Of a stretch of DNA of 35,908 bases, positions 6,901 through 13,717 are shown piece by piece. Source of the stretch: VRUE01 sp050258095 (lineage in GTDB: Bacteria > Actinomycetota > Thermoleophilia > Solirubrobacterales > 70-9). Position 1 is the first letter of the stretch, and the number at the start of each line of letters is the position of its first letter. A program made the position numbers and the translations under genes. The notes below the pieces were generated by a model. That model was not told where the DNA came from and did not search any database. It was given only the letters and a program-made list of their open reading frames with translations. The DNA lies in NCBI GenBank assembly GCA_050258095.1, contig JBLMYD010000059.1, forward strand, positions 1 through 35,908, written 5' to 3'.

Positions 6901-7498
6901 CTCCGCCGCTTGTCGAGCGCCAGATTCCAATGCCGCCTGCAGAGCCGGCGAAAGCGTAGTTGGGGTCCCCCCCGCCGGCGAAAATCTCGGTTCCGTCACC
7001 GGGATTGACCGCAACAGAGGCGAACACCGTCGGCAGGAAGTCCTCGGAGACGCGCTGCCATCGCCTGCCGCCATCCCGCGAGCGCCAGATGCCGCCTACG
7101 GTCGCGACGAAGATGTGCTGGTTGTTGTTCGGGTCGATGGCGATGCTCGTGACGCGGCCGTTGATGTTCGTCGGCCCCACTGATGTCCAAGCGCAGCCGC
7201 CGGGACCGACATCGCCGGGCCTGCCAGGTCGATCTCGCCACCCGGTAGGGACGCGCGGCTTCTTCTGTGCCTTTCGCATCCGGCCGAGACGCCTGTAGTC
7301 CTTCAGCCGAAGGAGGAAGTCGATCTCCTCTTTTGATCGTGCGCGTGGTCGGACGTAGTACGCCTCCCGTAGTGCGAGGAAGTCCTCCTCGTCGTGCTCG
7401 CCCTGCTCGAGCGGGCGGAGAGGGCTCTTGATCAGACGGGCTTGGCCCTTCAGGAGCTGCTCCTTCTGAATGTCCTTCTTGCCGATTTGGCCGGTCAT
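3932..7498 (-). CDS. giant BNR/sialidase-type beta-propeller protein
   Basis: A 1188-residue protein. Residues 1-100 are charged and helical without a signal peptide. From about residue 103 (AWTSVGPTNINGRVTSIAID) tandem beta-propeller blades carry BNR/Asp-box motifs: RSRDGGRRW (140-147), then RTTNGGANW, RSTDTSAATW, RTIDGGASW and TTNGGADW, separated by VDP.NP..VYA.T.NGVY strands. This is the VPS10/xyloglucanase-like or photosynthesis-factor-like propeller type. A second half (from VYWWSSPDIRVDVPSQDL) resembles the Ig-like module common in actinobacterial proteins, and the tail is basic (KVTIKAKGLKRAKARL). Start 7498 has GGGGAGGTGGGG upstream and overlaps the stop of the membrane gene (ATGA). 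A binding or glycan-processing role is likely, but no catalytic residue can be named. Confidence 0.8.
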   Translation of the reverse strand: MTGQIGKKDIQKEQLLKGQARLIKSPLRPLEQGEHDEEDFLALREAYYVRPRARSKEEIDFLLRLKDYRRLGRMRKAQKKPRVPTGWRDRPGRPGDVGPGGCAWTSVGPTNINGRVTSIAIDPNNNQHIFVATVGGIWRSRDGGRRWQRVSEDFLPTVFASVAVNPGDGTEIFAGGGDPNYAFAGSAGGIGIWRSTSGGDPGSWTKVSPAELDGHVIFRIRVDPVAPHNVYAATSNGVYLGTRTSSTLTWARLGGFDASTSDLVVDFSAPTRKVYAGVRGASATYARGIWKHDGTSWQKRDSGIPAASGRTVALALAASSPTTLYAKIESSTNGRLLGVYKTKTGGETPGGGGNAWSQLAAASVMDDSAFPGGGGYSWYNSVLEVDPTNANVVYGGGMNIYRTTNGGANWDNVSGGADASFPQYVHADHHAVAFDPVNSKIVFVGDDGGIFRSTDTSAATWHWNDISHGMVITEFYRITSQQATATVIAGGSQDNGTEITFGNRTWYQFGGCDGADVAIDGQDSDTVYANCNGTLYESVNPVPGTPGGGSILAPVLPAGTAWKPPIATDPTLPGCALAAASDSSGGRIIKTTDAKNWSSASPTLPPNAEVRAFGIAPSSSFQTYYVGIAGATPLIWRTIDGGASWDTAANGLPSAMPTGVAVDWADSTRAFASFGGGSGVYITTNGGADWSGIPGSGATALPTNVVTDLTVDPFEPDTIYAATWIGVFRGTITPGSPPTAAWTPFDEGLPDGLDINEIWVNRSTGILFIGTMGHGAYERDINPGITCPAVRLVVRDNVFDRGITPSPSGIPDAEHPVPDPARAGFYKPNDDPAGEVYWWSSPDIRVDVPSQDLPQNQLTEVDHVEFESAPIEIASPPPGVMKDSNPIKGQPARAYVQVTNRGIQPGSNVRVVAMWADATSALPLLPTDFWTTTLPAGSTTCGPLDTSTGWNFVEPTNPCRTIPVVNPALPEVVGFNWSVPAGAADHSCMLAIAESVDDPIDPVVRSANERRPWILVPNNHQIGLRNLHLVTASSPRSRAGGLAGMNVPNPSRRLKHVELIISRGDLGRDARLAILLPRKVTIKAKGLKRAKARLNAEQRKTAQHLKLDATTLWSVEQSGALIENLPVPPGKTAKIGVLFRSGAKLKPGTASRFTIMARQARTLLGGSTYVLRIPASGHVHEPLERQSD

Positions 7499-7794
7499 GA
7501 CCCCACCTCCCCAGCACCTCGCAGGACCCAGATCCGCCCTGCGCGGACCACAAAGAAGACTGCGGAACAAGAAAGTGCTCCAACCACGAGCCACTCGAGC
7601 TCACCGTTGCCGTGATCCAGATTGACGCCAGAGAACGCCTCGATCCAGTCACGCGAGACAAGAGTCACCAGTGCAAGAGCCACGGCGGCGGCACCAGCAC
7701 ACGCTGCACCCCAAAAGCGAACGGGAGACCACTCTCCCGCCAGGTGAGCGGTGCCAACGCGGGAGAGGCCGGTGCGTTTCATGGAATTGGCCAT
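7495..7794 (-). CDS. small two-helix membrane protein coupled to the propeller gene
   Basis: A 99-residue protein. Two hydrophobic segments are visible: about residues 22-43 (FWGAACAGAAAVALALVTLV) and 66-84 (LEWLVVGALSCSAVFFVVRA), separated by a short extracytoplasmic loop with Asn/Asp/His. There is no known domain. ATG 7794 was chosen over the upstream ATG at 7833 because AAGGAG (minus strand, 7802-7807) lies 7 nt before it. Its stop overlaps the ATG of the propeller gene by 4 nt, so the two proteins are probably made in fixed ratio. Since the propeller lacks a signal peptide, this protein may anchor it or help export it; that is inference from coupling only. Confidence 0.7.
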   Translation of the reverse strand: MANSMKRTGLSRVGTAHLAGEWSPVRFWGAACAGAAAVALALVTLVSRDWIEAFSGVNLDHGNGELEWLVVGALSCSAVFFVVRAGRIWVLRGAGEVGS

Positions 7795-8191
7795 GGGGGG
7801 GCTCCTTTTGAGACCCCGCCGCGCCGAGGCCAAGCCGACTCGCCTCGCCGCCCCTCGCTTATCTGATTTCTCTTCGCTTCTACGCGGGAAAGGGCCCGCG
7901 TGAGAGCAGACAGCGAAACGATATAGCTAAATCTGGTAATCAGACTATCCGTAGATACTACGGAAATCTTGCTTATCGCCGAGACAGGTGCCGCTGGCCT
8001 TGCCGCTCCTGGGGTGATTCTCTCCGCCGTCTTTGCAGGCGCCTCGTGATATCCGGCGGACGAGATCGCCGCCGGTCGGGATGTCGATTTCCAGTCTCTG
8101 TCGATTTCCGCCCGCCTCGTTCGTCGTAAGGGGTAAAGGGTGGGAGCATCGGTCTACCGGGCTTCCGCGGACACGAGAGAAAGGACCGACG
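7795..8191. promoter_or_regulatory. 397-bp divergent regulatory region
   Basis: No gene is seen. It contains an AT-rich tract (7901-7975) with three dyads: ACGCGGG/CCCGCGT (7881-7887/7894-7900), TCTG/CAGA (7932-7935/7941-7944) and CCGTAG/CTACGG (7949-7954/7958-7963). The right part carries the ECF-type promoter for the DGPF operon (8082-8125). The dyads probably serve the leftward membrane/propeller operon. Confidence 0.5.
8082..8125 (+). promoter_or_regulatory. ECF42-type promoter with a tandem -35 repeat
   Basis: TGTCGATTTCC occurs twice, at 8082-8092 and 8099-8109, exactly 17 bp apart. From the second copy, TGTCGA (8099-8104) is followed after 17 nt by CGTC (8122-8125). As I recall, ECF42 sigma factors use a TGTCGA -35 with a CGA/CGT-type -10, so this fits self-recognition by the sigma factor encoded downstream. 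Confidence 0.55.
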
Positions 8192-8620
8192 ATGAGGGTG
8201 ATGGCGATCGTCAAGGCGAGCAAGGACTCCGAGGCCGGCCAGATGCCGAGCGAGGAGCTGCTCGCCGCGATGGGCGAGTTCAACGAGGAGATGGTCAAGG
8301 CCGGCGTGATGCTGGCCGGCGAGGGGCTGCACCCGAGCTCGAAAGGGGTGCGGGTCAGCTTCGGCGGCGACGGGGAGCGGACGGTGATCGACGGGCCGTT
8401 CGCCGAGACGAAGGAGCTGATCGCCGGCTACTGGCTGATGCAGGTGCGCTCCTTCGAGGAGGCGGTGGAGTGGATCAAGCGCTGCCCCAACCCCCACGAC
8501 GACCCCGGCGAGATCGAAATCCGCCAGGTCTTCGAGGCCGACGATTTCGGCGAGGAGCTCACGCCCGAGCTGCGCGAACGGGAGGAGCGGACCCGCGCGC
8601 AGGCGGAGCGGAACCGGTAG
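8192..8620 (+). CDS. DGPF (YCII-related) domain protein
   Basis: A 142-residue protein of the YCII-related, dimeric alpha-beta barrel superfamily. It begins MRVMAIVKASKDSEAGQMPS, and the name-giving motif DGPFAETKELIAGYWLMQV sits at about residues 67-85, preceded by a beta strand and followed by helix RSFEEAVEWIKRCPNP and a final strand IEIRQVFEADDF. The C-terminal 25 residues are charged and helical. DGPF proteins are almost always encoded beside ECF42 sigma factors and are thought to be their main targets; their biochemical activity is unsettled. AAAGGA lies 8 nt before ATG 8192. The sigma factor gene follows 25 nt downstream, so both are likely co-transcribed from the ECF42-type promoter. 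Confidence 0.9.
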   Translation: MRVMAIVKASKDSEAGQMPSEELLAAMGEFNEEMVKAGVMLAGEGLHPSSKGVRVSFGGDGERTVIDGPFAETKELIAGYWLMQVRSFEEAVEWIKRCPNPHDDPGEIEIRQVFEADDFGEELTPELREREERTRAQAERNR

Positions 8621-8645
8621 GCGGCGAGGCGCGGCGGGCGAGACG

Positions 8646-9899
8646 ATGGACGAGCAGGACGCCCGCCGCGCGATCGACGCCGTCTGGCGGATCGAGTCGG
8701 CGCGGCTGATCGCGGCGCTGGCGCGGATGAGCGGCGACGTCGGGGTTGCGGAGGACCTGGCCCAGGACGCGCTCCTCGCCGCGCTCGAGCAGTGGCCGCG
8801 CTCCGGCGTCCCCGACAACCCCGGCGCCTGGCTGATGGCGACGGCGAAGAACCGCGCGATCGACCGCCTGCGCCACGGCGAGATGGCCGCGCGCAAGGAG
8901 GAGGAGCTGGGCCGCGAAGTCGAGCTGCGCGCCCGGCTCGCCGAGCTCGACCCCGCCGAGGCGGCGGCCGACGAAATCGACGACGACCTGCTCAGCCTGG
9001 TCTTCACCGCCTGCCACCCGGTGCTGGCGACCGAGGCGCGCGTCGCCCTCACCCTGCGCCTGGTCGGCTCGCTGACCACGGCCGAGATCGCCCGCGCATT
9101 CCTCGTCAAGGAGTCGACCGTGGCGCAGCGGATCGTCCGCGCCAAGCGCAGCCTGGCCGAGGCGCGGGTGCCGATCGAGGTTCCCGGCCCGGCCGAGCGC
9201 GAGCAGCGCCTCGCCTCGGTGCTGGAGGTGATCTACGCGATCTTCAACGAGGGCTACGCGGCCAGCGCCGGCGAGGAGTGGATCCGTGCCGACCTCTGCG
9301 AAGAGGCGATGCGGCTCGGCCGCGTCCTCGTCGGCCTGATGCCGCGCGAGCCCGAGGCGCTCGGCCTGACCGCGCTGATGGAGCTGACGGCCGCCCGCTT
9401 TCCGGCCCGGACCGGACCCGCCGGCGAGGCGATCCCGCTGCCCGAGCAGGACCGCTCGCGCTGGGATCTCGTCCTCATCGGCCGCGGGCTGAAGGCGCTC
9501 GCCCGCGCCGAATCGCTGGGCCGGCCGCTCGGCCCCTACGCCCTTCAGGCCTCGATCGCCGCCTGCCACGCCCGCGCCCGCACCCCCGAGCAGACCGACT
9601 GGGAGCGGATCGCCGCCCTCTACGACGCGCTCGACGCGATCGCCGGCTCCCCCGTCGTGCGGCTCAACCGCGCGGTCGCGGTCGGGATGGCGTTCGGCCC
9701 CGCCGCCGGCCTCGAGCTGCTCGACGGCCTCGCCGACGAGCCGGCCCTGCGCGGCTATCACCTGCTGCCCGCCGCCCGCGGCGAGCTGCTCGAGCGGCTC
9801 GGCCGCGACGAAGAGGCGGCGCTGGAGTTCTCCCGCGCCGCCGAGCTCTGCGGCAACGCGCGCGAGCGCGAGGTGCTGGAAGCGCGCGCCGCGCTATAA
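8646..9899 (+). CDS. ECF42-group RNA polymerase sigma factor
   Basis: A 417-residue sigma factor. Region 2 covers about residues 10-85 (RIESARLIAALARMSGDVGV, EDLAQDALLAALEQWP, NPGAWLMATAKNRAIDRLRH). Region 4 lies at about 115-180, with the HTH in TLRLVGSLTTAEIARAFLVK and ESTVAQRIVRAKR. The unusually long C-terminal half (about 190-417, DUF6596 and TPR-like helices such as ARGELLERLGRDEEAALEFS) is diagnostic for ECF42, where it replaces an anti-sigma factor as the control element and is needed for activity. There is no anti-sigma gene nearby, in line with this. It directs polymerase to promoters such as the one at 8082-8125. ATG 8646 has only a weak GGCGAG upstream. Confidence 0.92.
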   Translation: MDEQDARRAIDAVWRIESARLIAALARMSGDVGVAEDLAQDALLAALEQWPRSGVPDNPGAWLMATAKNRAIDRLRHGEMAARKEEELGREVELRARLAELDPAEAAADEIDDDLLSLVFTACHPVLATEARVALTLRLVGSLTTAEIARAFLVKESTVAQRIVRAKRSLAEARVPIEVPGPAEREQRLASVLEVIYAIFNEGYAASAGEEWIRADLCEEAMRLGRVLVGLMPREPEALGLTALMELTAARFPARTGPAGEAIPLPEQDRSRWDLVLIGRGLKALARAESLGRPLGPYALQASIAACHARARTPEQTDWERIAALYDALDAIAGSPVVRLNRAVAVGMAFGPAAGLELLDGLADEPALRGYHLLPAARGELLERLGRDEEAALEFSRAAELCGNAREREVLEARAAL

Positions 9900-9906
9900 G
9901 AGTCCG

Positions 9907-10698
9907 ATGGAGGCCACGCAAGCGAGGAGCGAGGAGCGCCCGATCCTCTGGCAGCTGCAGATCTCCCACTACAACGAGAAGGTTCGCTGGGCGCTCGACT
10001 ACAAGCGCATCCCGCACGTGCGCCGCTCGTTGCTCCCAGCCTGGCACGCGGTCAAGGCCAAGCGCCTCACCGGGGAGATCGAAACGACGCCCGTCCTCAC
10101 CCTCGACGGCCGCGCGATCGGCGACTCGACCCATATCCTCGCCGCGCTCGAGGAGCGCTGGCCGCAGCCGCCGCTCTACCCGGCGGACGAGGCGCAGCGG
10201 CAACGCGCGCTCGAGCTGGAGGAGTTCTTCGACGAGGAGCTGGGACCCCACCTGCGCCGCGCCGTCTACCACGAGCTGCTGCCCTACCCCGAGCTGACCG
10301 TGCCGCTGTTCGCCAACGGCCAGCGACTGTGGGCGCGGGCGCTATTGCGAGCGACCTTCCCGGTCCTGCGCGTCGGGATGCGGCGCGCGATGAACATCCA
10401 CCCTGAGCCGGCCGAGGCGAGTCGCGAGAAGACCGTCGCCGCGATGGACCGCCTGGAGGCGGAGATCGGCCCGAGCGGATACCTCGTCGGCGACTCCTTC
10501 ACCGTCGCCGACCTGACGGCGGCGGCCCTCTTCTACCCCGTCGCCCGGCCCCCCGAGTTCCCCTACCCGTCGGTCACCGACCCGCCCGAACCGGCCCGCG
10601 AGTTCGTCGACTCGCTGCTCGAGCGCCCCGGCGGCCAGTGGGTCGCGGAGATGTACCGGCGCCACCGGAACGCGGAGCCGGCGGCGGTCGCCGCGTAG
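9907..10698 (+). CDS. glutathione S-transferase family protein
   Basis: A 263-residue protein. The N-terminal thioredoxin-like domain (residues 17-90) starts WQLQISHYNEKVRWALDYKR, continues to ETTPVLTLDGRAIGDSTHIL (cis-Pro and substrate-binding loop) and ends with AALEERWP. The all-helical C-terminal domain runs from about 95 to 240, with the conserved GYLVGDSFTVADLTAAALFY (N-capping box SxxD). These enzymes conjugate thiols or act as peroxidases; actinobacteria often lack glutathione, so another thiol or a dehalogenase-type role is possible. A serine in SHYNEKVR occupies the usual active-site position. It starts 7 nt behind the sigma factor stop, suggesting membership of the same stress operon. 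Confidence 0.85.
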   Translation: MEATQARSEERPILWQLQISHYNEKVRWALDYKRIPHVRRSLLPAWHAVKAKRLTGEIETTPVLTLDGRAIGDSTHILAALEERWPQPPLYPADEAQRQRALELEEFFDEELGPHLRRAVYHELLPYPELTVPLFANGQRLWARALLRATFPVLRVGMRRAMNIHPEPAEASREKTVAAMDRLEAEIGPSGYLVGDSFTVADLTAAALFYPVARPPEFPYPSVTDPPEPAREFVDSLLERPGGQWVAEMYRRHRNAEPAAVAA

Positions 10699-10743
10699 GC
10701 CAAGCCCAAGAGGCGGGCAGCGGGTTCCGCCGCGCACGTCGAA

Positions 10744-10749
10744 TACGCT
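10744..10749 (+). promoter_or_regulatory. -10 box TACGCT, leaderless-type
   Basis: TACGCT ends 7 nt before the GTG at 10757 and no Shine-Dalgarno sequence is present. This supports that start and a leaderless mRNA for the secreted beta-helix protein. Confidence 0.45.
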
Positions 10750-10756
10750 GGCGTTC

Positions 10757-12895
10757 GTGTCCAAGTCTCCAAGGGCGCGGTGGGGACCGCTCTTGCTGGT
10801 GCTTTGCGTGGTCCTCGCCTGCGCGCTGCCGGGCTCCGCGTCGGCGGGCGTCAACATCTGGGTCTCGCCGCGGGGCTCCGACCGCGATCCCGGCAGCAAG
10901 GCCGCCCCGTTCGCGACCCTGGCGCGAGCGCAGAGGGCGGTGCGGGAAGCGCACGGGGCGCACCCGCACGCGAGCGTGACGGTCTTCCTGCGCGGGGGGA
11001 CCTACCGGCTGCGACACCCGCTGAAGCTGACCGGACGCGACTCGGGCCGGCACGGGCACCCCGTCGTCTACCGCGCCTACGGGAGCGAGCGGCCGGTGAT
11101 CTCCGGCGCGGTTCGCGTGCCGGGGTCGGCATGGCACATGTTCGACAAGCAGGCCGGCATCTGGCGGGCACGGGTCGGGAAGGTGAAGACACGGGAGCTC
11201 TATGTCAACGGCCAACGGGCGACCCGCGCCGCGACCGGCGAATACCCGGCTGGCTTCCGGCCGAGCTGGAACGAAGGCGGCGCCGGCAGCGGCATCGAGT
11301 ACCTGCCGACGATCCAGCCGGGCGGGCTCAACCCGGCCGCCTGGGGCGATCCGGCCAAATGGACCGACGTCGGGCAGATCGAGGCCGTGATCCTCACCCA
11401 GTGGAAGACGATGACGGTGCCGCTGCGCGCGGTCGTGCCGGCCTCGGGGTCGACGCCCGGACTGCTGCGCATCGCCGAACCGGCCTGGAAGAACGCCAAC
11501 GCCTTCCGCGAGCCCGACGGCAAACCGGGCATCTGGAGCTTCTGGCAGGTGACCCGCTTCGAAAACGCGCTGCAGTTCCTCGACTCGCCCGGCGAGTGGT
11601 ACCTGGACGAAGCCCACGGCTGGCTCTACTACAAGCCCTTCCCCTGGCAGAGCCTGCGCAGCGCCGACGTCGAGCTGCCCGTGCTGCAGTCGCTGGTCCG
11701 CGGCCGGGGAACCGCAGGCCGGCCGATCCGCAACGTCGAGCTCCGCGGCCTCACCTTCTCCTACGCCACCTGGCTGCAGCCGAGCGGCAACGACGGCTAC
11801 GTCTCCGATCAGGGTGGATTCCACCTGGTCGGCAAGAGCCACGAACCGAACACGATCGGCCACGACCCGCACGACGCGGCCACCCCGGGCAACGTCTCGA
11901 TCTCCTACGGGCGGAACGTCCGCTTCGTCGACGACCGCTTCGCCCACCTCGGCGCGGTCGGGCTGGCGCTCGGCACCGGCAGCCGGCACACGCTGGTCCA
12001 GGGCAGCACGTTCACCGACATCGGCTCCTCGGCGCTGCGGCTCAGCGGCATCGCCCGCGCCGACCACCACCCGGCGAGCGTCGCCCGGCGGAGCGTCGGC
12101 AACAAGATCGCCGGCAACCTGATCTCACACGTCGCCTGGGAGTACCCGGACGCGCCGGGGATCTACGTCGGCTTCTCGAGCGGCACCCGGGTCCTCCGCA
12201 ACACGATCGAGGACGTGCCCTGGAGCGGGATCGCGCTGGGCTGGGGCTGGGGACTGCTCGACCCCGGCGGCTTCCCCGGCCTCCCCCACGCCACGCAGTA
12301 CCAGTGGGGCCGCTGGGAAACGCCGACCCCCAACCGCAACAGCGTCGTCGCCGGCAACACGATCCGCGAATTCCTCGGCCTGCTCTGGGACGGCGGCGCG
12401 ATCTACACCACGGGCGCCCAGGGAAGCGAACCTCAGAACGGACTGCGGATCGAACGCAACACCGCCTACGGCAAGCGCCGCGCCGCCGGGGGCAACACCT
12501 TCTACACGGACGGCGGCAGCCGCTACGTCACGGTCGCCGAAAACACCTCCTACGAAAACCCGATCGGCAAGACGGACTTCGGCCCGCCGCCGCGCAGCGG
12601 CGACCCGCTCCCCTACCCAAGCCTGCCGAGCGACGGCAACGGGCTCGCCTACGGCGGCGACGCCGGCGGCTGCGTCACCTACGGCGACATCTCCTACCTC
12701 CGCAACTCCTGGCTCGAACCGCCGATGAAGAGCGAAATGGAACTGGCCAACCTCGCCTACGACCTGCTCACCGGCGGCAAGATCGTCCCCTACTCGAGCG
12801 AAGGCTTCTTCGACGTCTGCCCCTACGAAAGCGAAGGCGTCTCCTACCCGACCAACCTTCGCTTCTCCGAAAACACGACTCACCCGGCGAGCTGA
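10757..12895 (+). CDS. secreted right-handed parallel beta-helix protein (probable polysaccharide-active)
   Basis: A 712-residue protein. Residues 5-30 form a signal peptide (RARWGPLLLVLCVVLACALP, cleavage near ASA-GV). The mature protein opens with NIWVSPRGSDRDPGSKAAPF and TLARAQRAVRE, the entry motif of pectate-lyase-like beta-helix proteins (DUF1565/GH141-like), then GGTYRLRHPLKL and a sandwich-like insert (residues 115-300) with WYLDEAHGWLYYKP. From about 320 on, beta-helix coils recur: ISYGRNVRFVDDRFAHLGAV, VQGSTFTDIGSSALRLSG, NTIEDVPWSGIALGWGWG, IRIERNTAY-like coils. Probably an extracellular glycoside hydrolase or lyase acting on plant or microbial glycans; the exact family and catalytic residues are not certain. 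It is convergent with the DUF1295 gene, 12 bp away. Confidence 0.82.
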   Translation: MSKSPRARWGPLLLVLCVVLACALPGSASAGVNIWVSPRGSDRDPGSKAAPFATLARAQRAVREAHGAHPHASVTVFLRGGTYRLRHPLKLTGRDSGRHGHPVVYRAYGSERPVISGAVRVPGSAWHMFDKQAGIWRARVGKVKTRELYVNGQRATRAATGEYPAGFRPSWNEGGAGSGIEYLPTIQPGGLNPAAWGDPAKWTDVGQIEAVILTQWKTMTVPLRAVVPASGSTPGLLRIAEPAWKNANAFREPDGKPGIWSFWQVTRFENALQFLDSPGEWYLDEAHGWLYYKPFPWQSLRSADVELPVLQSLVRGRGTAGRPIRNVELRGLTFSYATWLQPSGNDGYVSDQGGFHLVGKSHEPNTIGHDPHDAATPGNVSISYGRNVRFVDDRFAHLGAVGLALGTGSRHTLVQGSTFTDIGSSALRLSGIARADHHPASVARRSVGNKIAGNLISHVAWEYPDAPGIYVGFSSGTRVLRNTIEDVPWSGIALGWGWGLLDPGGFPGLPHATQYQWGRWETPTPNRNSVVAGNTIREFLGLLWDGGAIYTTGAQGSEPQNGLRIERNTAYGKRRAAGGNTFYTDGGSRYVTVAENTSYENPIGKTDFGPPPRSGDPLPYPSLPSDGNGLAYGGDAGGCVTYGDISYLRNSWLEPPMKSEMELANLAYDLLTGGKIVPYSSEGFFDVCPYESEGVSYPTNLRFSENTTHPAS

Positions 12896-12907
12896 TCGAG
12901 CAGGCCC

Positions 12908-13717
12908 TCACCGGCGCCGAGAGGCGAGTCCTTTGGACGCGGCGCGCGGCGGCCAGGGGAAGAACGCGCTGGTGCGGGCAACGTAGTCCGCGTAGCCCTC
13001 GCGCCTCTCGACGAGGGAGCGCTCGAGCAGGGCGACGCCGCTGACCCGGACCAGCAGCACCGACATCAGCGCCGGGCCGGCCGCGGTCCACCAGGCGGCG
13101 CCGGCGGCGAGGGCGACGAGCCAGATCCCCCACCAGGCGCAGAAGTCGCCGAAGTAGTTTGGGTGGCGCGTGTAGCGCCACAGGCCGCGGTCCATCACCT
13201 TGCCGCGGTTGGCCGGGTCGGCCTTGAACCGGGTCAGCTGCAGGTCGCCGACGCCCTCGAAGCCGAAGCCGATCGCCCACAGCGCGATCCCCGCCGGCAC
13301 GAGCGCGCCGGGGCCGGCGGAGCCAGCGGCCGGCGCGACCTGCAGCGGGAGCGAGACGGTCCACATCAGCGCGCCCTGCAGCCAGAAGACGACGAACAGG
13401 CTGCGCAACGGCCAGCCGGCGCCGTGACGACGGCGCATCTCCACGTAGCGGTAGTCCTCGCCCTTGCCGAGGTTGCGGCGAGCGAGGTGGGCGGTCAGCC
13501 GCAACCCCCACACGGTCACGAGCAGGGCGAGGAGCAGGTCGCGCCCGCCGCTCCCGTCGCCGAGCGCGAAGCCGACCCAGGCGACGACGACGAAGCCGCT
13601 GCCCCAGAAGACGTCGACTATCGAGGTGTCGCGCACGGCCACGCTCACCGCCCACAGCGCGCTGACCAGCGCCAGCACGACGCCGGCCTCGAGCGCGAGC
13701 AGCTGCGCCGTGCTCAT
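12908..13717 (-). CDS. DUF1295 family membrane reductase (steroid 5-alpha-reductase-like)
   Basis: A 269-residue integral membrane protein with about six or seven helices, beginning MSTAQLLALEAGVVLALVSA. The early motif RDTSIVDVFWGSGFVVVAWV and the C-terminal DRGLWRYTRHPNYFGDFCAW, followed by a second hydrophobic stretch, are diagnostic of DUF1295, relatives of steroid 5-alpha-reductase and isoprenylcysteine methyltransferase that use NADPH on lipid substrates. ATG 13717 was chosen because it overlaps the stop of the acyltransferase gene by 4 nt and has GGGAGAG upstream; the longer frame from 13768 would lie inside that gene. It is the last gene of a three-gene leftward operon. A lipid-reduction role fits the acyltransferase neighbour, but the substrate is unknown. 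Confidence 0.88.
   Translation of the reverse strand: MSTAQLLALEAGVVLALVSALWAVSVAVRDTSIVDVFWGSGFVVVAWVGFALGDGSGGRDLLLALLVTVWGLRLTAHLARRNLGKGEDYRYVEMRRRHGAGWPLRSLFVVFWLQGALMWTVSLPLQVAPAAGSAGPGALVPAGIALWAIGFGFEGVGDLQLTRFKADPANRGKVMDRGLWRYTRHPNYFGDFCAWWGIWLVALAAGAAWWTAAGPALMSVLLVRVSGVALLERSLVERREGYADYVARTSAFFPWPPRAASKGLASRRR

Noticed and set aside
8792..10297. 500-codon plus-strand frame rich in Arg, Pro and Ala
   Set aside because: It is a GC-rich alternate frame of the sigma factor and GST genes and has no family motif or ribosome binding site.
10780..13044. Very long Arg-rich frame across the beta-helix gene
   Set aside because: A frame shadow: the true frame has the signal peptide and beta-helix coils.
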